A stretch of DNA of 12,025 bases, from the NCBI GenBank assembly GCA_900545035.1, contig UQXM01000048.1:1-12025 (forward strand), read 5' to 3'. Source of the stretch: an uncultured Fusobacterium sp. Its GTDB lineage: Bacteria > Fusobacteriota > Fusobacteriia > Fusobacteriales > Fusobacteriaceae. Positions 6,735-12,025 of this stretch are shown here, one piece after another (within the stretch, counting starts at the first letter, position 1; the number at the start of each line of letters is the position of its first letter). A program made the translations under genes and the position numbers. Below the pieces are notes generated by a model that was not told the DNA's origin, ran no database searches, and was given only the letters and a program-made list of their open reading frames with translations.

Positions 6735-8777
6735 ATGGAATATATTGGTTTAAACTGGAAAGATGAATATATAAAATTTGACTCACAGGATACAGAGTAT
6801 AAAGCTCCTTACGGAGCTGTACCCTGTGGGGATAAAATATTTTTTAAAATAAAAATAAATGAAAAAGCCATGCCTGAAAAAGTGATACTTCATATTTTGG
6901 AAGATAACAAGACAAATACAAATTGTCCAAAAAATGTGGAATATCCTATGGTGCTTATGGAAACAAAAACGGAGACAGATTATCTGGAATATGTATGCAC
7001 AACAGATACTCCCAAAATTCCAAATCTTTTGTTCTATTATTTTGAATTGAAACTTTCCGGGGGAATTACAAAATTTTATGGGAATAATTATGATGAGCTG
7101 GGAGGAACAGGAAATGTATATGACTCGTTTCCGAAAGCCTATCAAATAACAACATATTATAAGAACAGCAGAACACCTGATTGGTTTAAAAAATCTATAA
7201 TATATCAGATTTTCCCTGACAGATTTTTTAATGGAAATCCTGACGGAAAAATAAATGTTCACAGAAAAAATACTTTTATATATGGAGATTGGAATGATTT
7301 GCCTCTGTACATAAAAGGACAGAACGGAGAAATTTTAAGATGGGATTTTTTTGGTGGAAATTTTCTTGGAATTACCAAAAAACTTGATTATCTGAAAGAG
7401 CTGGGAATAAATTTGATATATCTCAATCCGATTTTTAAAGCCAGAAGCAATCACAGATATGACACGGGAGATTATAAAGAAATTGACTCAATGCTTGGAA
7501 CGGAAGAGGATTTTAAAACTTTGATTGCCGAAACCAAAAAAAGAGGAATAAATATAATTCTGGACGGAGTATTTAATCATACAGGAATGGACAGCAGATA
7601 TTTTAATGCCTGCAATTCATACAATTCTGTTGGAGCATACAATTCTGTGGGTTCTCCATATTATGATTGGTATACTTTTTATAAATACCCAAATGATTAT
7701 GAAAGCTGGTGGGGAATAAAAGACCTGCCATGTGTAAATGAGCTGACACCTTCTTTTATGGATTATATAATAAATGATAAAGACAGTGTTGTAAATAAAT
7801 GGATGCAGATGGGTATAAAAGGATGGCGTCTTGATGTGGCGGACGAACTTCCGGGAGAATTTTTAAAAGCTTTGAGAAAAAAATGTATAGAGAATGATAA
7901 AGAAGCAATTCTTTTGGGAGAAGTGTGGGAAGATGCCACAAACAAAATCAGTTACAATGTAAGAAGAGAATATATGTGCGGAGAAGAATTGGATTCTGTT
8001 ACAAATTATCCTTTCAGAAATTATTTTCTTGATTATTTTTCAAATAAATTTAATACAGACAAATTGATTAAACTTTTTGAAAGAATGAAAGAGAATTATC
8101 CAAAAGAAAATTTCTATTCTCTTGTAAATATTTTGGGAACACATGATGTGCCGAGAATATTTACAATGGCTGAAAATGTGGGAAAGACAATTCAGGATAT
8201 AATTTATAAAAAAGAACTTTACAGAGAAAAAGTTATGCAGAAAGGCGGACTTTTAAGAAATCTTGAGATAAAAATATTTAAACTTATTATCCTTATGCAG
8301 ATGACATTTCCGGGAGTTCCTATTATATATTATGGGGACGAAGCAGGAGTTCGGGGAGGAGCAGACCCCGACAACAGAAGAACTTTTCCTTGGGGAAATG
8401 AAGATAAGGAAATTATGGCTTGGTATAAAAAACTTACCAAAGCAAGAAATGAAAACGGATTTTTTGCCACAGGATTTTTTAAACAGATATGTGTGAATGA
8501 AGATATCTATGGAATTGCCCGTTATTCTGAAAAGGGAAAAGATGTTTTCGGAAAAAATATAGAAAAGAGCTGCAAAAAATTTGCTTTTACTTTTGTAAAC
8601 AGAAATCCTGTATTCCCGTTTGAAGCAGAAATAGATATACAGAATTATCCTGAAATATTTGGGGATAAGAGAAATATCTCCTTAAAATCTTTCTTTGATA
8701 ATAAAGATATCAAAGCAGAGAATGGAAAAATAAAATTTACAATAGAACCTCTTGGTTGTGTAATGTTTACTGATTAG
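6735..8777 (+). CDS. Cytoplasmic GH13 alpha-glucan hydrolase, neopullulanase/amylopullulanase type
   Basis: A 680-residue alpha-amylase superfamily enzyme expected to hydrolyse alpha-1,4 and possibly alpha-1,6 bonds in maltodextrin or glycogen fragments. An N-terminal beta-rich domain (about 1-150, resembling the N-domains of neopullulanases) precedes the barrel, which starts at SIIYQIFPDRF. Catalytic regions are complete: DGVFNH at 277-282, GWRLDVADE at 363-371 with nucleophile Asp367, LGEVWED at 394-400 with acid/base Glu396, and THD with His470-Asp471. The LPCVNE segment and the long FFGG...YLNPIFKARSNHRYDTGDY stretch are typical of clostridial GH13 proteins often annotated as alpha-glycosidase or pullulanase. 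A beta-sandwich forms the C-terminus. There is no signal peptide, so it works inside the cell. AAAGGA at 6723-6728 lies 6 nt before the ATG. It is the last gene before the terminator. Exact substrate preference cannot be read from sequence; it may act as the glycogen debrancher here. Confidence 0.92.
   Translation: MEYIGLNWKDEYIKFDSQDTEYKAPYGAVPCGDKIFFKIKINEKAMPEKVILHILEDNKTNTNCPKNVEYPMVLMETKTETDYLEYVCTTDTPKIPNLLFYYFELKLSGGITKFYGNNYDELGGTGNVYDSFPKAYQITTYYKNSRTPDWFKKSIIYQIFPDRFFNGNPDGKINVHRKNTFIYGDWNDLPLYIKGQNGEILRWDFFGGNFLGITKKLDYLKELGINLIYLNPIFKARSNHRYDTGDYKEIDSMLGTEEDFKTLIAETKKRGINIILDGVFNHTGMDSRYFNACNSYNSVGAYNSVGSPYYDWYTFYKYPNDYESWWGIKDLPCVNELTPSFMDYIINDKDSVVNKWMQMGIKGWRLDVADELPGEFLKALRKKCIENDKEAILLGEVWEDATNKISYNVRREYMCGEELDSVTNYPFRNYFLDYFSNKFNTDKLIKLFERMKENYPKENFYSLVNILGTHDVPRIFTMAENVGKTIQDIIYKKELYREKVMQKGGLLRNLEIKIFKLIILMQMTFPGVPIIYYGDEAGVRGGADPDNRRTFPWGNEDKEIMAWYKKLTKARNENGFFATGFFKQICVNEDIYGIARYSEKGKDVFGKNIEKSCKKFAFTFVNRNPVFPFEAEIDIQNYPEIFGDKRNISLKSFFDNKDIKAENGKIKFTIEPLGCVMFTD
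7620..7655 (+). repeat. Tandem 18-nt duplication inside the GH13 gene
   Basis: Two adjacent 18-nt units (7620-7637 and 7638-7655) share the first 14 nt, TACAATTCTGTTGG versus TACAATTCTGTGGG, with one difference. They encode YNSVGA then YNSVGS at residues 296-307, in the loop after the first catalytic region. From memory, relatives also have a Y-x-S-x-GAY-x-S pattern here, so the likeness may reflect local sequence constraint rather than recent duplication. Confidence 0.5.
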
Positions 8778-8795
8778 GAATAATTTAAATAAAAG

Positions 8796-8838
8796 AAAGA
8801 GAATGTTGCAGATTAATAAATACAATATTCTCTTTTTT
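8796..8838 (+). terminator. Rho-independent terminator of the glycogen operon
   Basis: The 5' arm AAAGAGAATGTTG (8796-8808) pairs with CAATATTCTCTTT (8823-8835) over 13 bp with a single G-U wobble, around a 14-nt loop. The 3' arm runs into six T at 8833-8838. It begins 19 nt after the GH13 stop codon. It separates the glycogen genes from the lipoprotein-nuclease block. Confidence 0.88.
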
Positions 8839-8852
8839 ATATTTCACATATT

Positions 8853-8882
8853 TTGAAATTATGATAGAATTTAAAATATACA
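8853..8882 (+). promoter_or_regulatory. Candidate sigma-70-type promoter for the lipoprotein gene
   Basis: TTGAAA at 8853-8858 resembles a -35 box. TATACA at 8877-8882, 18 nt further on, resembles a -10 box. Transcription would then start just before the ribosome binding site at 8896, leaving a very short leader. The location after a terminator is right, but AT-rich DNA produces such matches easily; TAGAAT at 8865-8870 is an alternative -10 without a good -35. Confidence 0.4.
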
Positions 8883-8906
8883 ATTCTGATATTTTGGAGG
8901 AAAAAA

Positions 8907-9608
8907 ATGAGAATTTCAAAATTAAAAATAGTTATATTTTTTGTTTTTATTTTTATAATAAATGGGTGCACTGCTCTTAATCATTCAGTTCAGGTGAGTT
9001 CGTACAGCACAGGAACAGCAGGGGGAAACAGATATTTTCTTGCTCCCACAGAAGAAAAGAAAAAAGATAAAACTCTTGTTTTTCAGCTGAACGAAATAGA
9101 AAAATATACAGATATGATTCTTGCGAAAAAAGGATTTGTAAAAGTAAATAACATTAAAAATGCAGACCAGTATATTATATATGATTTTCATATTTCAGAG
9201 CCGCAGCCTTATACATATTCTTATGACGAGCCTGTATGGGACACTGTAATGCGTCCTTATACAAGATACCGAAAAATAGACGGCAGATATTATCCATATA
9301 CTTATTGGGACAGAGATTATGAAGTAGTTGGATACAGAACAAAAGTGAGAACAAAAACTATATTTGTAAAAAATATTCAGCTGACAGCTTTTAATAAAAG
9401 CAGAACAAAAAATCTTTGGCAGGTAAACGGCTCTATGACTGATACAAGTTCGGATTTAAGATATGATATTCCCATTATGTTGAGAGGAATGGAAAATTAT
9501 ATCGGTGTTGACAGCGGACAGATAATAAATGTTGAAATTCCCGATAATGATATGGAAGTGGAACTAATGAGAAAAGGAATTATCCAGTCAAGTGCGGTTG
9601 CTCAATAG
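8907..9608 (+). CDS. Putative lipoprotein, DUF4136-like
   Basis: A 233-residue envelope protein of unknown function. Residues 1-20 form a lipoprotein signal peptide: the positive start MRISKLK, a hydrophobic stretch IVIFFVFIFII, then an N-G-C lipobox with Cys21 as the lipidated residue. The mature part has a helix followed by ILAKKGFVKVNNIKNADQYIIYDF. This 'L-x-x-KGF...AD-Y-Y' arrangement resembles DUF4136 lipoproteins of Gram-negative envelopes. A very Tyr-rich insert follows (about 103-147, with SEPQPYTYSYDEP and YYPYTYWDRDYEVVGY), and then beta-strands typical of the domain end. The GGAGG at 8896-8900, 6 nt before the ATG, gives a firm start. It opens a new unit after the terminator, and the nuclease gene follows 27 nt later with no terminator between. 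The lipobox reading is solid; the DUF4136 assignment is from pattern memory and is tentative. Confidence 0.82.
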   Translation: MRISKLKIVIFFVFIFIINGCTALNHSVQVSSYSTGTAGGNRYFLAPTEEKKKDKTLVFQLNEIEKYTDMILAKKGFVKVNNIKNADQYIIYDFHISEPQPYTYSYDEPVWDTVMRPYTRYRKIDGRYYPYTYWDRDYEVVGYRTKVRTKTIFVKNIQLTAFNKSRTKNLWQVNGSMTDTSSDLRYDIPIMLRGMENYIGVDSGQIINVEIPDNDMEVELMRKGIIQSSAVAQ

Positions 9609-9635
9609 TAAAAATAACAAAAGGAGTATTTAATT

Positions 9636-10634
9636 ATGAATGAAATTATAAATACTGAAAATTTATATAAAAATATATTAAATTTATTGAAAAATTCAAG
9701 AGAACAAGTTTTAAGAACAGTAAATTCTGCTATGGTTAAAACTTATTTTGAAATAGGAAGACTTATAGTTGAGGATGAACAAAAAGGATTTGAAAGAGCT
9801 GAATATGGGAAAAAAACTTTAAAAAATCTTTCAGTAAGATTAACAAAAGAATTTGGAAAAGGTTTTTCACAAAGAAATTTGGAGCAGATGAGGCAATTTT
9901 ATTTAGTATACTCAATTTCGCAGACAGTGTCTGCGGAATTTAAACTTTCTTGGTCGCACTATCTTGTTTTGATGAGAATGGAAAATTTAAATGAAAGAAA
10001 TTTTTATGAAATAGAGGCAATTAATAATAACTGGAGCTTGAGGGAGTTAAAAAGACAATTTGATTCAGCTCTTTATGAAAGGCTTATTTTAAGCAAAGAA
10101 AAAGAGAAAGTAAAAGAATTGGCTTTGAAGGGACAAATAATTGAAAAACCAAGTGATGTTGTAAAAGATCCATATATATTAGAGTTTTTAGGATTGGAAG
10201 AAAAGCCTAATTATTCTGAAAATGATTTAGAAACAGAAATAATAAATAAATTGGAAATGTTTTTACTTGAACTTGGAAAAGGTTTTACTTTTGTAGGCAG
10301 ACAGGTAAAATTTACTTTTGATGAAAAACATTTTAGAGTGGATTTAGTTTTCTATAATAGAATTTTAAGATGTTTTGTATTGATAGATTTGAAAATAGGA
10401 GAGGTTACTCATCAAGATATCGGGCAGATGCAGATGTATGTAAATTATTATGACAGAGTAGTTAAACTTCCTGAAGAAAATAAAACTATCGGAATAATAA
10501 TTTGCCGTGAAAAAAATGATACTCTTGTAAGAATGACTTTACCGGAAGATAATAAACAGATATTTGCAAGTAAATATGAAATGGTTCTTCCGTCAAAAGA
10601 GGAAATAAAGAAATTAATTATGGGAGACAAATAA
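9636..10634 (+). CDS. DUF1016/YhcG-family PDDEXK nuclease
   Basis: A 332-residue protein of the YhcG (DUF1016) family, predicted endonucleases often found beside restriction-modification or other defence genes, though many occur alone. The N-terminal helical/winged-helix part (about 10-150) carries EIGRLIVEDEQ, AEYGKKTLKNLS, FGKGFSQRNLEQMRQFYL and the hallmark LSWSHY at 104-109. The C-terminal PDDEXK domain has FVGRQVKF, RVDLVFYNR with Asp236, LIDLKIG with Asp251-x-Lys253, then HQDIGQMQMYVNYYD. These are the expected metal-binding residues, so it looks catalytically intact. AAGGAG at 9621-9626 lies 9 nt before the ATG. Codon use differs from the glycogen genes: by hand count leucines are 18 TTA, 10 TTG, 11 CTT and no CTG, suggesting acquisition by transfer. 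No methylase or specificity subunit is visible nearby. The biological role is not established for this protein. Confidence 0.91.
   Translation: MNEIINTENLYKNILNLLKNSREQVLRTVNSAMVKTYFEIGRLIVEDEQKGFERAEYGKKTLKNLSVRLTKEFGKGFSQRNLEQMRQFYLVYSISQTVSAEFKLSWSHYLVLMRMENLNERNFYEIEAINNNWSLRELKRQFDSALYERLILSKEKEKVKELALKGQIIEKPSDVVKDPYILEFLGLEEKPNYSENDLETEIINKLEMFLLELGKGFTFVGRQVKFTFDEKHFRVDLVFYNRILRCFVLIDLKIGEVTHQDIGQMQMYVNYYDRVVKLPEENKTIGIIICREKNDTLVRMTLPEDNKQIFASKYEMVLPSKEEIKKLIMGDK
9916..9938 (+). repeat. Palindrome inside the nuclease coding sequence
   Basis: CGCAGACAGTGTCTGCG (9919-9935) is a perfect inverted repeat with 8-nt arms and one central base. With one T/G wobble pair it extends to 11-nt arms over 9916-9938. 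It is GC-rich against very AT-rich surroundings. It is translated as S-Q-T-V-S-A-E around residues 95-101, just before LSWSHY. On RNA it cannot fold tightly because there is almost no loop; on DNA it could be a dimeric binding site. Confidence 0.8.
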
Positions 10635-10653
10635 AAACGGAGAAAATTATTTT

Positions 10654-12025
10654 ATGAATAAATTATTTCAAATAAAAAAAAGCGGGAAAATATATTTACA
10701 GATTTATTCCAAGCTGAAAGAAAAAATTGAAAAGAAAGAGATAAAAGGGAAGCTTCCCCCTGTAAGAAAGCTGGCAGAAGAATTGGGGATAAGTCCGTCC
10801 ACAGTTGTGAGGGCTTATAATGAGCTGGAAAAAGACGGATTTGTCAGCAAAAAAGAGGGTAGTGGAGTATATGTAAAATTTGAGGAGAAAAAAAATCTTT
10901 ACTTAGAAGACCATATGGAGAGTGAAACTTTCAGATACGGATATTTCAATCCTGAATTTCAGATTGATTTTGCTTCGGCAACTCCCAATGAAACACTTCT
11001 GCCTGTGGAGATTTTGAAAAAAGCAATAAATCATGTGCTTGACAGAGATAAAGAATCGGCATTTCTTTATGAAGACCCACAGGGATATTATTATCTGCGT
11101 AAAACTATTTCCGAAAAACTAAAAAAGGAAGAGAACACAGATATTTCTGTAGAGAATATTCAGATAGTTTCGGGAGCGCAGCAGGGGATAGATATTATTT
11201 CGGAGGCTGTTTTGTACCCAAATGATATTGTTGTTGTGGAAGAGCCTACTTACAGAGGGGCAAAAGAGAGTTTTAAAAAAGCCGGATGCAGAGTGCTTGA
11301 AGTTTCCATGCAGAAAGACGGCTTCTCTCTTCGGGAGCTTGAAAAAATATTGTATACCGGAAAAATCAAACTTTTTTATACTATGACAAATTTTCAAAAT
11401 CCCACAGGAATTTCTTTGAGCAGAGAAAAAAAAGAGAAACTCTTAAAACTGGCGGAAAAATATGATTTTTACATATTGGAAGATGATGGTTTGTCAAATC
11501 TTTATTTTGGGCAGAAAAAGCCTGTTTCTCTGAAAAGTATGGATACAAATCAGAGAGTGATTTATATAAAAAGCTATTCAAAAATATTTATGCCGGGTTT
11601 AAGACTGGCTTATACAGCTGTTCCCGATAAATTTGTATACAGCATAAGGAACAAAAAATTTTCTGCCGATATCTGTCATTCTGCTCTTAACCAGAGAGCT
11701 TTTCAGTATCTTTTGGAAAACGGAGACTGGGATATTCATATGGAAAAAGCCAGAACTCTGTTTAAAGAAAAGCAGAAAATAATGTACCGATGTCTTAAAA
11801 AAATAAAAGATATCAAGTTTAAAAAGCCTGAGGGAGGATTGTGTTTTTGGATAGAACTTCCCGAAAGTATTTCCAGCAGAGCTGTGTATCTTAATATGCT
11901 TTCAAAAGGTGTGGGAATATTGCCGGGAATTGTATTTTCGGAAAATAAAAATAATTTTGTAAGAATAAGTTTTGCTCAATGTGAAAAGAGAGAAATAGAA
12001 GAGGGAATAAAAATTTTGGGCGAAG
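10654..12025 (+). CDS. MocR-type GntR-family regulator with aminotransferase-like domain (3' end outside window)
   Basis: The open frame runs from ATG 10654 to the window edge, 457 codons plus one base. An N-terminal GntR winged helix (about 12-76) shows KIYLQIYSKLKEKI, PPVRKLAEELGISPSTVVRAYNELEKDGFV and the wing KKEGSGVYV. After a linker comes a fold-type I aminotransferase domain: QGYYYLRKTIS, VSGAQQGIDII, VVEEPTYRGA, NFQNPTG, ILEDDG with Asp277-Asp278, and YSKIFMPGLRLAY with the expected pyridoxal-phosphate lysine at Lys310. It ends in FVRISFAQCEKREIEEGIKIL, which is close to the normal C-terminus, so few residues are missing. MocR proteins use the cofactor domain to sense amino-acid, amine or vitamin B6-type effectors; the target here is unknown. 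A GGAG at 10639-10642 lies 11 nt upstream, only 19 nt after the nuclease stop. Codon use resembles the glycogen genes (CTG present), unlike the nuclease. Confidence 0.92.
   Translation, partial: MNKLFQIKKSGKIYLQIYSKLKEKIEKKEIKGKLPPVRKLAEELGISPSTVVRAYNELEKDGFVSKKEGSGVYVKFEEKKNLYLEDHMESETFRYGYFNPEFQIDFASATPNETLLPVEILKKAINHVLDRDKESAFLYEDPQGYYYLRKTISEKLKKEENTDISVENIQIVSGAQQGIDIISEAVLYPNDIVVVEEPTYRGAKESFKKAGCRVLEVSMQKDGFSLRELEKILYTGKIKLFYTMTNFQNPTGISLSREKKEKLLKLAEKYDFYILEDDGLSNLYFGQKKPVSLKSMDTNQRVIYIKSYSKIFMPGLRLAYTAVPDKFVYSIRNKKFSADICHSALNQRAFQYLLENGDWDIHMEKARTLFKEKQKIMYRCLKKIKDIKFKKPEGGLCFWIELPESISSRAVYLNMLSKGVGILPGIVFSENKNNFVRISFAQCEKREIEEGIKILGE

Noticed and set aside
6783..7262. 159-codon open frame on the minus strand under the GH13 gene
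   Set aside because: It lies entirely inside the well-supported GH13 coding sequence, its product is low-complexity and rich in Phe, Ile, Cys and Tyr, and I saw no ribosome binding site or known motif. It is a shadow of AT-rich coding DNA.
8821..8906. Possible riboswitch or small RNA in the gap before the lipoprotein gene
   Set aside because: Once the terminator and candidate promoter are placed, the remaining leader is only some tens of bases with no stem structure or known riboswitch core.
1..12025. CRISPR array, tRNA or rRNA genes, insertion sequence ends or phage genes
   Set aside because: No regularly spaced repeats, tRNA-like cloverleaf, transposase or integrase motifs or flanking inverted repeats were seen on either strand by eye.

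Overview
The window is AT-rich bacterial DNA with every recognisable gene on the + strand. Gene content points to a fermentative, low-GC bacterium of the Fusobacteriota (Leptotrichia/Sebaldella-like) or Clostridia type. The paired glgC-glgD arrangement is typical of Firmicutes and relatives. A DUF4136-like lipoprotein is more usual in diderms, so I lean to a fusobacterium. This placement is an inference from gene content and codon style, not a database match.

Positions 1-8777 hold the 3' part of a glycogen operon. It contains the end of glgB (branching enzyme), glgC and glgD (ADP-glucose pyrophosphorylase catalytic subunit and degenerate partner), glgA (glycogen synthase), glgP (phosphorylase) and a cytoplasmic GH13 enzyme of the neopullulanase/amylopullulanase type. 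Gaps are short (19-57 nt), nearly every gene has a clear Shine-Dalgarno, and no terminator appears until a strong hairpin plus T-run at 8796-8838. Together the genes cover ADP-glucose supply, chain elongation, branching, phosphorolysis and, probably through the GH13 enzyme, hydrolysis or debranching. No glgX-like gene is visible here.

Positions 8841-12025 form a second, functionally unrelated block. It begins with a candidate promoter, followed by a Tyr-rich lipoprotein resembling DUF4136. Next, 27 nt downstream, is a DUF1016/YhcG-family PDDEXK nuclease. Last is a MocR-type (GntR HTH plus aminotransferase-fold) regulator that runs off the right edge. The regulator start at 10654 is my own reading of the frame. 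The nuclease differs in codon use from the glycogen genes (TTA-rich leucines, no CTG) and carries a perfect 17-nt palindrome inside its coding sequence. These are the most unusual signals here.

I found no RNA genes, insertion sequences or CRISPR arrays, and no convincing new multi-gene system. The glycogen part is conventional; the accessory-looking part is the nuclease and its surroundings.
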